Below are positions 54,936 to 63,954 of a stretch of DNA of 64,000 nt, piece after piece. Under the pieces are notes generated by a model. It worked only from the letters and a program-made list of their open reading frames with translations. It searched no databases and was not told the DNA's origin. The DNA is taken from positions 1,168,160-1,232,159 of the forward strand of contig NZ_SNXS01000002.1 of assembly GCF_004362525.1 (NCBI RefSeq), written 5' to 3'. The DNA is from Roseateles toxinivorans (GTDB lineage Bacteria > Pseudomonadota > Gammaproteobacteria > Burkholderiales > Burkholderiaceae_C). The translations under genes and the position numbers were made by a program. Position 1 is the first letter of the stretch. Every line of letters starts with the position of its first letter.

Positions 54936-54966
54936 CTGATTGATTTGTGGCCGCAGCGGCCGATAG
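54936..54966 (+). promoter_or_regulatory. Possible sigma-28 promoter before chemoreceptor gene
   Basis: GCCGATAG (54959-54966) matches seven of eight bases of the flagellar sigma-28 -10 element GCCGATAA. The -35 region upstream (around TTGATTTG) fits TAAAGTTT poorly. Chemoreceptor genes are often sigma-28 controlled, and the site is about 90 bp before the ATG at 55054. Confidence 0.3.
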
Positions 54967-55053
54967 TGCTTGGATAGCCGGTATCAAGACCGGCGTTCGC
55001 CTGACCGGAGTGTTCATGCTCCGCGTCCATCCTTGTCATCAGGAGTTTCATCC

Positions 55054-56577
55054 ATGCGTTTCACCACCCGATTGCTGGTATGTTCAACGGTTCCGGCCGC
55101 CCTGTTTGTCGCCGCGTTGGCCACCAGTATCTGGGGCCTGACGCGCACCCAGTCGCAGTTCGATACCTATATCCGCACCGAGCAGGCCTTTGCCGCCGGC
55201 GTGTCGGAGATGTATGCGCAGGGTCTGCAGATGGGCCAGGCGCTGCGCAATGTGGTGCTGGATCCGGCCAACAAGAAGGCTTTCGAGAACCTCAGCGCGG
55301 CGCGGGCCGCCTATGAGAAGGCCGCCACCGAGAGCGCGCAGATTGCGGCCGGCACGCCATTCCAGAAAGATCTTGCGGCCCTGGAGCCGCTGCGCACCGC
55401 GCAGGCCCAGGCGCAGGAGAAGGTGCTGGCCCTCGTGGGCAGCGATGTGCCCGCGGCGATTGTCGTGCTCAACGGCGAGGAGACGCCGGCCTGGCGCCAG
55501 CTGCGCGCCGGCCTGCTCAAGCAGGTCGAGGCCTCGGCCAAGCAGTCCAGGCAAACCCATGAGGACGTCAACACCCGGGCCAACCGCACGACCTGGGTCG
55601 CCGGACTGCTGGCTGCGCTGGCGGTCGCCGTGGCCGGGGTGCTCTGCCTGATCCTGCAGCGCTCGGTGCGGCGCGAGCTGGGCGGCGACCCGGCCGAGGC
55701 GCGCGACGCCCTGCTGCTGATTGCCCAGGGCGATCTGTCCGCGCGTCTGACCACATCTGGCGCCGACGCCAGCCTGATGGGCGCCTTGGGCCAGATGCAG
55801 CAGTCGCTGCGCCAACTGGTCAGCCAGGTGCGCAGCTCGACCGACAGCATCTCCACCGCCTCCAGCGAAATCGCCACCGGCAACGCCGACCTGTCGACCC
55901 GCACCGAGCAGACCGCCAGCAATCTGCAGCAGGCGGCCTCGTCGATGGACCAGCTGACCAGCACCGTCAAGCAGACGGCCGACGCCTCGCGCCAGGCCAA
56001 TCAGCTGGCCGGTTCGGCCGCCGAGGTGGCCGCCCGCGGCGGCTCGGTGGTGGCCCAGGTGGTGTCCACCATGGACGAGATCAACAGCAGCTCGAAGAAG
56101 ATCAGCGACATCATCGGCGTGATCGACGGCATCGCCTTCCAGACCAATATCCTGGCGCTGAATGCGGCCGTCGAGGCGGCCCGCGCGGGCGAGCAGGGCC
56201 GCGGCTTTGCGGTGGTGGCTGCGGAGGTGCGCAGCCTGGCCCAGCGCTCGGCCCAGGCGGCCAAGGAGATCAAGAGCCTGATCGGCGCCTCGGTGGACAG
56301 GGTCGAGGACGGTGCCCGCCTGGTCGCCCATGCCGGCCAGACCATGCAGGAGATCGTCGGCTCGGTGCAGCGCGTCGGCGACATCATCGGCGAGATCACC
56401 GCCGCCACTTCGGAGCAGAGCGACGGCATCGCCCACATCAACGGTGCCGTCAATCAGTTGGACCAGATGACGCAGCAGAATGCCGCGCTGGTGGAGGAGG
56501 GCGCTGCGGCGGCCGAGTCGCTGCGCGACCAGGCGGGGCGGCTGGCGCAGGTGGTGGGCACCTTCAAGTTGGCGTAG
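55054..56577 (+). CDS. Methyl-accepting chemotaxis protein
   Basis: 507 residues. TM1 about 8-28, periplasmic helical sensor region 30-185, TM2 about 190-210 ([20 protein letters not shown]), HAMP-like segment, then the signalling domain with tip [20 protein letters not shown], nearly identical to that of the receptor at 9156-10694 while the sensor region differs. No CheR-binding tail. Ribosome site CAGGAG precedes the ATG at 55054. It follows the c-di-GMP enzyme by 157 bp and could share its environmental cue. Confidence 0.93.
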   Translation: MRFTTRLLVCSTVPAALFVAALATSIWGLTRTQSQFDTYIRTEQAFAAGVSEMYAQGLQMGQALRNVVLDPANKKAFENLSAARAAYEKAATESAQIAAGTPFQKDLAALEPLRTAQAQAQEKVLALVGSDVPAAIVVLNGEETPAWRQLRAGLLKQVEASAKQSRQTHEDVNTRANRTTWVAGLLAALAVAVAGVLCLILQRSVRRELGGDPAEARDALLLIAQGDLSARLTTSGADASLMGALGQMQQSLRQLVSQVRSSTDSISTASSEIATGNADLSTRTEQTASNLQQAASSMDQLTSTVKQTADASRQANQLAGSAAEVAARGGSVVAQVVSTMDEINSSSKKISDIIGVIDGIAFQTNILALNAAVEAARAGEQGRGFAVVAAEVRSLAQRSAQAAKEIKSLIGASVDRVEDGARLVAHAGQTMQEIVGSVQRVGDIIGEITAATSEQSDGIAHINGAVNQLDQMTQQNAALVEEGAAAAESLRDQAGRLAQVVGTFKLA

Positions 56578-56641
56578 GCAGGCGCTCCGGCCGTGCACAA
56601 TGGCGCAGCGTCATTGTGCAAATGCCGAGGAGGCCCCGCCC

Positions 56642-57856
56642 ATGTCATCCGGAAAAGTCCTGGTCGCCCAAGGCGGCGGCCCCACCGCCGTGATCAACCA
56701 ATCGCTGGCCGGCGTGGTGCTCGAAGCGCGCCGCCATCACGGCATACAGCGGGTCTATGGCGCGCGCCACGGCGTGCGTGGCATCGTCAACGAGGATTTC
56801 TGGGACCTGACCCAGGAGACCAGCCACAACCTCGAGATGGTGGCCAACACGCCGTCCTCGGCGCTGGGCTCGACCCGCGACAAGCCCGACCTGAAGTACT
56901 GCCATGAGATCTTCAAGGTGCTGCGCGCGCACCAGATCGAGCACTTCTTCAATATCGGCGGCAATGACTCGTCGGACACGGTGCGCATCATCAGCGAGGA
57001 GGCCGCCAAGGCTGGCTATCCGCTGCGCTGCATCCACATCCCCAAGACCATAGACAACGACCTGGTCAGCAATGACCACACGCCGGGCTTTCCGTCGGCC
57101 GCGCGCTTTGTCGCCCAGGCCTTTGCCGGGGCGAACCTGGACAATGCCTCACTGCCCGGCGTCTATGTCGGCGTGGTGATGGGGCGGCATGCCGGCTTTC
57201 TGACCGCCGCCGCCGCCCTGGGCAAGAAGTTCCCGGACGACGGCCCGCACCTGATCTATCTGCCCGAGCGGGTGTTCAGCATCGAGCGCTTTCTCTCCGA
57301 CGTGAAGGCGGTTTACGAGCGCCACGGCCGCTGCGTGATCGCCGTCTCCGAGGGCATACACGACGAGAGCGGCACGCCGATGCTGGTCAAGCTGGCCAAG
57401 GCGCTGGAGCATGACGCGCACGGCAATGTGCAGCTCTCGGGCAGCGGCGCGCTGGCCGATCTGCTGTGCGAGGAGATCAAGACGCAGCTGAAGATCAAGC
57501 GCGTGCGCGGCGACACCTTCGGCTATCTGCAGCGCTCCTTCATCGGCTGCGTGTCAGATGTGGACCAGCGCGAGGCCCGCGAGGTCGGCGAAAAGGCGGT
57601 GCAGTTCGCGATGTGGGGCAGCCGCGATGGCTCGGTGGCGATCAAGCGCACCGGCTACTACTCGGTGGATTACGAGCTGCTGCCGCTGGCCGAGGTGGCC
57701 GGCAAGACTCGGGTGATGGAGGACGAGTTCATCGCCGCCTCGGGCACCGACGTCACCGATGCCTTCCGCCTCTATCTGCGGCCGCTGCTGGGCTCGGGCT
57801 TGCCGGACGCCTTCCGGCTGCGCGCGCACAGCGTGCCCAAGGTGCTGGGCGGCTGA
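56642..57856 (+). CDS. pfp: 6-phosphofructokinase, probably pyrophosphate-dependent
   Basis: 404-residue glycolytic enzyme interconverting fructose 6-phosphate and fructose 1,6-bisphosphate. Specificity-determining positions are D109 in IGGNDSSD (Gly in ATP-dependent enzymes) and K135 in PKTIDND (Gly in ATP enzymes), both the PPi-type residues. GVVMGRHAGFLTAAAAL and LPERVFSIERFL are further family segments. A PPi enzyme makes the step reversible. ATG at 56642; 64 bp after the chemoreceptor stop. ATP use cannot be excluded without assay. Confidence 0.92.
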   Translation: MSSGKVLVAQGGGPTAVINQSLAGVVLEARRHHGIQRVYGARHGVRGIVNEDFWDLTQETSHNLEMVANTPSSALGSTRDKPDLKYCHEIFKVLRAHQIEHFFNIGGNDSSDTVRIISEEAAKAGYPLRCIHIPKTIDNDLVSNDHTPGFPSAARFVAQAFAGANLDNASLPGVYVGVVMGRHAGFLTAAAALGKKFPDDGPHLIYLPERVFSIERFLSDVKAVYERHGRCVIAVSEGIHDESGTPMLVKLAKALEHDAHGNVQLSGSGALADLLCEEIKTQLKIKRVRGDTFGYLQRSFIGCVSDVDQREAREVGEKAVQFAMWGSRDGSVAIKRTGYYSVDYELLPLAEVAGKTRVMEDEFIAASGTDVTDAFRLYLRPLLGSGLPDAFRLRAHSVPKVLGG

Positions 57857-58001
57857 AGGTCGGCGGGCGCGGGGCCACCCATCCCCGACTTGCCGCCATT
57901 CGTCGCATGGGTATGCTGTGCCCGCCGAATCGGACTACGATTCTCCGAACAGCGCCGGTTCAGCTGCGGTGTCGGTGCTGCGGTACCTGGAGGCGATCAC
58001 C

Positions 58002-59165
58002 ATGAAATCCCTTGCAGCCATCGTCCTGGCGCTGTCGCTGGTCGCCTGTTCCAGCCCCCCGCTGCAGGCGCCGCCTGCGACCATGGGCCTGTTCGCCGAC
58101 CAGGCCTTCGCGCCGCCCGCGAAACCCCCGGCGGCGATCGATGTGTTTGCGCTCAGCGACGAGATGCGCAGCTATCTGGCCAGCGGCGAGATGAGCAGCC
58201 AGCTGCGGCTGAAGGGTCGCCAGCGCGGCCTGATCGAGGCGCTCTACAACAAGAAGCAGCTGCGCCTGGAGTACGACTCGGCGCTCACCCGCAATGCCAG
58301 CGAGGCCTTTGCCGCACGCACCGGCAACTGCCTGTCGCTGGTCATCATGACCGCCGCCTTTGCCCGTGAACTCGGCATGGAGGTGCAGTTCCAGAGTGTG
58401 CTGACCGAAGAGGTCTGGGGCCGCAGCGGTGACCTGTACCTGTCCATGGGCCATGTCAATCTGAGCTTGAGCAAGCGGCGCAGCGAGGTGGTGGCCAGCT
58501 ATCCCGAGGCCGATTCGCTGGTGGTGGACTTCATGCCCGCCGCCGACATCCGCGGCCAGCGCACCCGTGCGATCTCCGAGGAGAACATCGTCGCCATGTA
58601 TATGAGCAACCGCGCCGCCGAGTCCCTGGCCGCGGGCCAGGTGGACGAGGCCTATTGGTGGATTCGCGAGGCCATACTGCGGGACCCCAAATACCTCAGT
58701 GCCTACAACACGCTGGGCGTGGTCTACCGCCGCCATGGCGACCTGCAGCGGGCCGAGCGGGTGTTCCAGCAGGTGCTGGAGCGCGAGCCGGGCAATACGC
58801 AGGTGATGGCCAATCTGGCTCTGACCCTTGAAGACCAGGGCCGTCTGGCCGATGCCCAGGTGCTGCGCACGCACCTGGCGCAGATCCAGCCGAACCCGCC
58901 GTTCAGCTACTTCAACCGCGGCCTGACGGCGATGCGCCAGGGCGACTTCAAGGCAGCCAAGCAGCTGTTCACCAAGGAGGTGGACCGCGCCGCCTACTAC
59001 CATGAGTTCCATTTCTGGCTGGCCCTGGCCCACTACGCGCTGGGCGAGTTGCCCCAGGCCCGCCAGCAGCTGACCCTGGCGCTGGACAACACCACCACGC
59101 GCCGGGACCACGATCTGTACGCGGCCAAGCTGGACAAGCTCAGGGCCGCGTCCCGCGCGCATTAG
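58002..59165 (+). CDS. Lipoprotein with transglutaminase-like core and TPR repeats
   Basis: 387 residues. Lipobox LSLVAC with Cys16. Residues ~90-180 contain a transglutaminase/cysteine-protease-like core: C110 (RTGNCLSLVIMTAAFARELG), H151 (MGHVNLSLSK) and D176 (VVDFMP) in the order Cys-His-Asp. Residues ~225-380 are TPR helices (AYNTLGVVYRRHGDLQRAER, MANLALTLEDQGRLADAQ, FNRGLTAMRQGDFKAAKQ). It is envelope-anchored and may be an enzyme or scaffold. Ribosome site GGAGGCG precedes the ATG. I know of no assigned function for this combination. Confidence 0.82.
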   Translation: MKSLAAIVLALSLVACSSPPLQAPPATMGLFADQAFAPPAKPPAAIDVFALSDEMRSYLASGEMSSQLRLKGRQRGLIEALYNKKQLRLEYDSALTRNASEAFAARTGNCLSLVIMTAAFARELGMEVQFQSVLTEEVWGRSGDLYLSMGHVNLSLSKRRSEVVASYPEADSLVVDFMPAADIRGQRTRAISEENIVAMYMSNRAAESLAAGQVDEAYWWIREAILRDPKYLSAYNTLGVVYRRHGDLQRAERVFQQVLEREPGNTQVMANLALTLEDQGRLADAQVLRTHLAQIQPNPPFSYFNRGLTAMRQGDFKAAKQLFTKEVDRAAYYHEFHFWLALAHYALGELPQARQQLTLALDNTTTRRDHDLYAAKLDKLRAASRAH

Positions 59166-59169
59166 GGCC

Positions 59170-60504
59170 CTAGCCCGGCCCGCGCCGCGCCGGTACCCGG
59201 TTCTCCAGCGGCGCGGGCCGGTAGTCGGCCTGGAATCTGCAGCTTGACGGGAAGCGCAGCGCCGCCATGCGGCAGCCGTCGGCCACCGCTGCCGGCGTCG
59301 GCTTGCGACCCTGGGTGACCCAGGCCTGCAGCGCGTCCAGCAGGGCCACATAGCTGGCGTCGCTGAGGTAGCTGTGCTCGCGGTCGTCGCTGAAGGTCTG
59401 CACCAGGGCGTCGGCGCGGCCGGCCTTGGCCATGGTGTCGGCAAACACCGACTGCAGTTCGACAAAGGCGATCGGGTCATGAATGCCGTGCACTGTCAGG
59501 ACGGGCACCGGGATTCGGCCTGTCGGGTCGGCGTCTGCAGCGAAGCGTGCCACGGCCGCCGGGTCGGCCGCATAGCGCAGCACGCCGTCGTTCAGGGCCC
59601 GGTCGTCGGCCGAGCCCCGGTAGACCGCGCCGGTATTGCCGAACACGCTGGCGCCGGCGCTGCGCCTGGTCGCGATGTCCTGGAAGTGGAAGGTGGCCCA
59701 GTTCAGATGGCCCTGCACACTGCGCTCGGGAATGCCAATCACATCGACCAGGGTCTTGAGTTTGTGCGCCTGTTCGGCGCTGCGCTCGGCCGCCGGCCTG
59801 GCCAGGCCCAGGCAGTCGTTGCTGCGCTGCGCCAACTCGGCCGCGGTCAGCTTGCTGCTTTCGGGCAGGCCCATCCACAGCGGGTACTGCGGCTCGTCGG
59901 GGCGTGGATGGTTGTGGCACAGGTATTGGTAGACCACCCGCAGATCGAGCCGGAAATCGTAGGAGCGGGTGCCGCCGGCCAGCACGCCGCTGGTCAGCAG
60001 CACGCCGTCGTAGGGCTTGCCCGCGGTGAAGCGTTCGGCCCCCTTGGCCGCCACGCCGGCGCCCCATGACTGGCCGTGCAGAATCGTCAGCTTGGGCACC
60101 GCCACATGCCGGATGAAGATGCCGCGCAGGCGCTCGGTGTCCTCGGCCGCAGCCGTCACGGCCACACCACCTTGCCGGAAGCTTGAGGCCGCCCAGGCAT
60201 AGCCGGCACGCGGCATGATGGACCAGCGCTGCAGGTCTTCGGCCACCCGCTTGGCTGTGGGTGCGCCCAGGAAGGGGCCGCCATGGGCATGCATGACCAG
60301 ATGGCCGTTCCAGGCCTTGGGCATGGCAATCAGGTAGAAGGCCCCCGCGCTGTCCTGGCCGCCCAGGCATTGGATGTCAGCGCCGAGGCCGGCCGGGCAG
60401 GCCTGAGGCTGGGGCGCGGCCTCGGCCACCGGCGCCGCCTGGTGGGCGCAGGCCGCCAGCAGCGCAGCGGTCAGCCCCAGCGAAAGTCGTTGGATCATCG
60501 GCAT
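59170..60504 (-). CDS. Alpha/beta-hydrolase lipoprotein
   Basis: 444 residues with lipobox LLAAC (Cys19). Nucleophile elbow G-Q-S146-W-G (LHGQSWGAGVAAKGAERF); acid and base candidates in VHGIHDPIAFVE and DDREHSYLSD. The size and HAHGGPF oxyanion-type loop suggest an esterase or peptidase-like hydrolase; exact substrate unknown. AGGAGCC precedes the ATG. Its stop and that of the converging TPR gene form the palindrome TAGGGCCCTA. It is co-directional with the porin gene 12 bp upstream. Confidence 0.82.
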   Translation of the reverse strand: MPMIQRLSLGLTAALLAACAHQAAPVAEAAPQPQACPAGLGADIQCLGGQDSAGAFYLIAMPKAWNGHLVMHAHGGPFLGAPTAKRVAEDLQRWSIMPRAGYAWAASSFRQGGVAVTAAAEDTERLRGIFIRHVAVPKLTILHGQSWGAGVAAKGAERFTAGKPYDGVLLTSGVLAGGTRSYDFRLDLRVVYQYLCHNHPRPDEPQYPLWMGLPESSKLTAAELAQRSNDCLGLARPAAERSAEQAHKLKTLVDVIGIPERSVQGHLNWATFHFQDIATRRSAGASVFGNTGAVYRGSADDRALNDGVLRYAADPAAVARFAADADPTGRIPVPVLTVHGIHDPIAFVELQSVFADTMAKAGRADALVQTFSDDREHSYLSDASYVALLDALQAWVTQGRKPTPAAVADGCRMAALRFPSSCRFQADYRPAPLENRVPARRGPG

Positions 60505-60516
60505 TTTGTGTGGCTC

Positions 60517-61584
60517 CTAGAAGCTGTGGCGCAGGCCGAGGTCCAGGCCCGAACTGCTGCCGCCGGGCCGGGTGGGTGACAGGCCGGTGTTGAAGCGGGT
60601 GCCCGCGCCCTTGTTGTCGATGCGGGCGGCCGTCGCATACAGCGCCGTGCGTTTGGACAGGTCATGCACATAGCCGATGGCCAGATGCGTTGCGTCGCTG
60701 GCCACGCCGCTGGCCTTCAGCGTCGTGTAGGCAATGCGCACTTCGCCCTGGGCGCTGAGCTCCCATTGCGTGCCCAGCATCAGTGCGCGGGTGCGGGTCG
60801 CGCCGACCTTGTTCTCGCCCCAGAGGGCCATCAGCCTGGCCGCGCCGAGCTTGTAGTTGATGCCGGCATTGCTCTGTGTGTAGTCGCCGGTGGCGTAGCG
60901 GGTCTTGCCGATCGCGGCCGCCATATTCCAGCCACCGCTGCGCCAGCCCAGCCGCAGGCCCTGGTGATTGCCGTCCTTCGAGGTGGCCGCACCGCCAGGC
61001 TGCTCGCCGCTGGCCAGCATCACCGCGCCATACACGCCGGCGGCATTGGCGGGCAGGTGATAGCCGACCGAGTTGGACGCCCGCACGCTGGTGCGTACCG
61101 TCGTGCCGCCGGCATTGACCGGGTAGAAGAGCAGGCCCGAGCTGCCGACGCCGTTGGTGCCGAAGGGGTGCATGGACGTGGTCAGGTTGCTGAAGCTGGG
61201 CACATAGTCTCGGCCCAGGCGCAACTCGCCCCAGGGGCCCTGCAGCCCCACCGTGGAGCGCCGGCCCCAGGTCAGGCCGCCGCTGACCGAGTCCTTGTTG
61301 TTGGTGCTGGTGGCGCCGCTGGTGCCCGTGTCAACATTGATCGCCGACTCGATCCAGAAGTTGGCCTTGAGCCCGCCGCCCAGATCCTCGGTGCCGCGAA
61401 AGCCGATGCGGCTGGAGGTGTTGCCATCGCCGTTGAGCAGGGACTGGCCCGACGTGCCGCTGGCGCTGAGCCGGCTCAGGCCCAGGTCCAGCACGCCGAA
61501 CACGGTGACCTGCGCCTGGGCGGCCAGGCTGAGGAAAAGTGCGGGCGCGAGCGCGGTCCCCGCGAGAAGGCGGTGCAGTTTCAA
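60517..61584 (-). CDS. Trimeric porin (Bordetella/Burkholderia type)
   Basis: 355-residue outer-membrane beta-barrel porin. Signal peptide MKLHRLLAGTALAPALFLSL followed by AAQAQ and mature start VTVFGVLDLGLSRLS; typical motifs SSRIGFRGTEDLGGGLKANFW and WGRRSTVGLQGPWGELRLGR; it ends in LGLRHSF, the terminal aromatic BAM signal. The start codon is TTG at 61584, with AGGAGAC six bases upstream. It would allow passive diffusion of small solutes. Probably transcribed together with the lipoprotein hydrolase downstream. The 148-bp gap before the next gene holds its promoter region, not resolved. Confidence 0.93.
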   Translation of the reverse strand: MKLHRLLAGTALAPALFLSLAAQAQVTVFGVLDLGLSRLSASGTSGQSLLNGDGNTSSRIGFRGTEDLGGGLKANFWIESAINVDTGTSGATSTNNKDSVSGGLTWGRRSTVGLQGPWGELRLGRDYVPSFSNLTTSMHPFGTNGVGSSGLLFYPVNAGGTTVRTSVRASNSVGYHLPANAAGVYGAVMLASGEQPGGAATSKDGNHQGLRLGWRSGGWNMAAAIGKTRYATGDYTQSNAGINYKLGAARLMALWGENKVGATRTRALMLGTQWELSAQGEVRIAYTTLKASGVASDATHLAIGYVHDLSKRTALYATAARIDNKGAGTRFNTGLSPTRPGGSSSGLDLGLRHSF

Positions 61585-61732
61585 GTCTTGTCTCCTGGGT
61601 GTTTTTTGAACCTGGCCGAAGCGATTCAGGCCATGTCCGACACCTTAGAGATCGTGTGACATTGCGTCAAATATACCAACAACGCAATCTCAAGACGTTC
61701 TGTATATGTACTTGCTCTGCCCCGCCAGCCGC

Positions 61733-62764
61733 TCAATAGAACAGCGACGACAGGTCAACGCTGGAGCGCTTGCCCAGCGCGCCATGGTGGGCGTCCAGCC
61801 AAACCCGGGCGCGGCCTCGGCCCAGGCCCTTCAGACGTTCGAAGAACTTCTGGTTCGCCGCCAGCTTGGAGTCGGGCGAGAGGGCGCGCAGCACCTCCTC
61901 GTCCTCGATCAGATGAAAGTGCGCGCGCTGCACGCGCCGCTCCAGCCGCCCCAAGGTCACGAACCAGCTGGGCCTGACCTGTTGGCGCAGATGGGCGAAC
62001 ATGCGCATCTCGCGCAGAAAGGTCGAGTTGAAGGCGATCTCCAGCACCCGGGTCTGAATGTCGGTCGCGCTCAGCGGCGTCTGCGCATGCTTGAGCGGGC
62101 TCAGCAGCACCATCAGCAGGTCGGGCGCATGGCATTCGAAGAACAGCGGAAATACCGCCGGGTTGGCGGCGAAGCCGCCGTCCCAGTAGGGCTCGCCGTC
62201 GATCTCGATGGCGCGGTGCAGGGTGGGCAGGCAGGCCGAGGCGAGCAGCACGTCGGCACTCATCTCGGCATTGCGGAACAGCCGCAGCTTGCCGGTGTTG
62301 GCCTGGGTGGTGGCGACAAAGAGCTTGACCGGGCTTTGCGTGCGCAGGCGGGCGAAGTCGATCTGCGCCGTGACGATGTCGCGCAGCGGATTCAGGTCAA
62401 AGGGGTTGATCTGCTCGGGCGACAGATAGTGCGTCCACTGCAGCATCAGCTTGACCAGCGGCGACAGGCCGGTCTGCGTGCCGTCGGCCGAGGTTTGCGT
62501 CAGTTCCAGCGGTGCGGCGCCCGCCACCGCCGTCCAGAACTTCTGCAGGGCCTCGCGCGCGCCGTCGGGCCCGCCCACCATCAAGCCATGGGCCATGGCC
62601 AGCGCATTCATCGCGCCGGCACTGGTGCCGCTGATGCCTTCGAAGCCCAGCCGGCCGTCCTCCAGCAGCGCATCCAGCACGCCCCAGGTAAAGGCACCAT
62701 GGGCGCCGCCGCCCTGCAGGGCCAGATTGATCGTATGGGGAGGGCGACGTTTGCCAAACTGCAT
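61733..62764 (-). CDS. Patatin-like phospholipase
   Basis: 343 residues with oxyanion loop GGGAHGAF (18-25), nucleophile GTSAG (S48) and the DGG catalytic Asp in YWDGGFAANP. This is the Ser-Asp dyad architecture of patatin-family lipid acyl hydrolases (RssA-like). No signal peptide. The C-terminal 110 residues are helical and basic. It may act on membrane lipids or polyhydroxyalkanoate granules; the substrate is unknown. Convergent/co-directional neighbours are hydrolases but no operon is evident. Confidence 0.88.
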   Translation of the reverse strand: MQFGKRRPPHTINLALQGGGAHGAFTWGVLDALLEDGRLGFEGISGTSAGAMNALAMAHGLMVGGPDGAREALQKFWTAVAGAAPLELTQTSADGTQTGLSPLVKLMLQWTHYLSPEQINPFDLNPLRDIVTAQIDFARLRTQSPVKLFVATTQANTGKLRLFRNAEMSADVLLASACLPTLHRAIEIDGEPYWDGGFAANPAVFPLFFECHAPDLLMVLLSPLKHAQTPLSATDIQTRVLEIAFNSTFLREMRMFAHLRQQVRPSWFVTLGRLERRVQRAHFHLIEDEEVLRALSPDSKLAANQKFFERLKGLGRGRARVWLDAHHGALGKRSSVDLSSLFY

Positions 62765-62849
62765 GGATCGACCATACAGGGCTTTCCATGGGCTGTCCTG
62801 CTTGCGGTGTGACGCCCGCTACTGGTGCGTAGGTCTCGCTGTGCCGACC

Positions 62850-63743
62850 TCAGGCGGCGGCGCGCAAGGGCGTGGCCAGTGCACCGACTTGTTGCAGATG
62901 CGCCTGCATTTCGCCGACCACAGCGCTGCTGTGCGTCAGCGGGCCCATATGGCCGGCAGCGCTCAGCGTCAAGGTCTTCACCCGCGGCAGCGCGGCCTGC
63001 AGCAGCTCGGCCACCCGGGCGGCCGAGGCGCGGGTCTGTGCCCCCTTCATCAGCAGCACCGGCATGCGCAGCGCGGCCAGCAGCGGAGCATCCCAGGTGG
63101 CCGCGAACAGGGCCTTGAAGTGCAGCGGCACCGTGGCCATGCGCGTGGCCATGGTGGACCGCTGCACCTGGTTCATGCCGACCCAGGCCGATTCGCCCGA
63201 CCAGTAGCTGGCAAACACACGGGCGGCCTCGAGCAGCTCGTCCTGGCGCACCAGGGCGGCCACGCTGGCGGCGACCTCCTCGACCTCGGCCAGCGCCGCA
63301 TCGTCGGGGCTCGCGCGGCGCATCATGCCGAAGGCGACCGGTTCATACAGCGTCAGCGAGCGCACCCAGCGCGGCTGGCTCAGCGCCAGCTGCAGGGCCA
63401 CTGCGGCGCCGTAGGAATGGCCGACCAGGTGCACGCCCTCGTGCGGCGCGCTGCGCTGGGCCGCATGGGCGATGCGGGCCACCGCCTGGGCATCGACCTG
63501 CAGGCTGGCCGGGGTGAAGGCCGGCCAGGCCGGGCTGCGGCCATGACCGTGCAGATCCACGCCCAGCATTTGGCAGCGGCCCGACAGGCTCTCGGTCAGC
63601 GCCCGCCATTGTCCATGGCTGCCGGTGCTGGAGTGTATGCAGACCACCAGCGGGCCATTGCCCTGGCTGTGCGAAAACAGTGACGGCAGTTGGGGGGCGA
63701 TGGGCATCATGAGGTTGCTCCGTGCGGTGCTGGACAGGTGCAT
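62850..63743 (-). CDS. Alpha/beta-fold hydrolase
   Basis: 297 residues. The nucleophile elbow is GHSYGAAVALQLAL, with LGVDLHGHGRSPAWPAF as the oxyanion-region motif, MLIKGAQT-like strand (VLLMKGAQTRAS) for the acid and LSAAGHMGPLTHS for His. Resembles esterase/haloperoxidase-like enzymes; a specific reaction cannot be assigned. Start is uncertain: ATG at 63743 or the ATG pair at 63710/63707; neither has a clear ribosome site. Confidence 0.82.
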   Translation of the reverse strand: MHLSSTARSNLMMPIAPQLPSLFSHSQGNGPLVVCIHSSTGSHGQWRALTESLSGRCQMLGVDLHGHGRSPAWPAFTPASLQVDAQAVARIAHAAQRSAPHEGVHLVGHSYGAAVALQLALSQPRWVRSLTLYEPVAFGMMRRASPDDAALAEVEEVAASVAALVRQDELLEAARVFASYWSGESAWVGMNQVQRSTMATRMATVPLHFKALFAATWDAPLLAALRMPVLLMKGAQTRASAARVAELLQAALPRVKTLTLSAAGHMGPLTHSSAVVGEMQAHLQQVGALATPLRAAA

Positions 63744-63954
63744 GCAGATTAGGCAGCGGCCGTATCAGCCAGGTTTCGGGCAGGGGGCGATTCGCTTCAA
63801 TTGTTGCAAGGCCCGTGGGCAGCCTCGCCTGGTCCGTTCGGACTATGCCGGCGGTGATTCGCGCATCCCTGCGCAATATGCGCGGCTCAATATCGGCGGG
63901 CAGCTCGTTCCTGGGCCTGCACCCACTGATCACACCCGCCGGAGGATTTATCCC
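63744..63954. other. Intergenic gap with small hairpins
   Basis: 211 bp between divergent genes. Visible hairpins are GTCCG-TT-CGGAC (around 63831-63842) and GCGCAT/ATGCGC (near 63862-63884). No gene, terminator or strong promoter match was found. Confidence 0.5.

Noticed and set aside
9500-56260. Long near-identical segments in the two chemoreceptor genes as a possible duplication/repeat
   Set aside because: Identity is confined to the conserved signalling tip, as expected for any two receptors of this family; the sensor regions differ.
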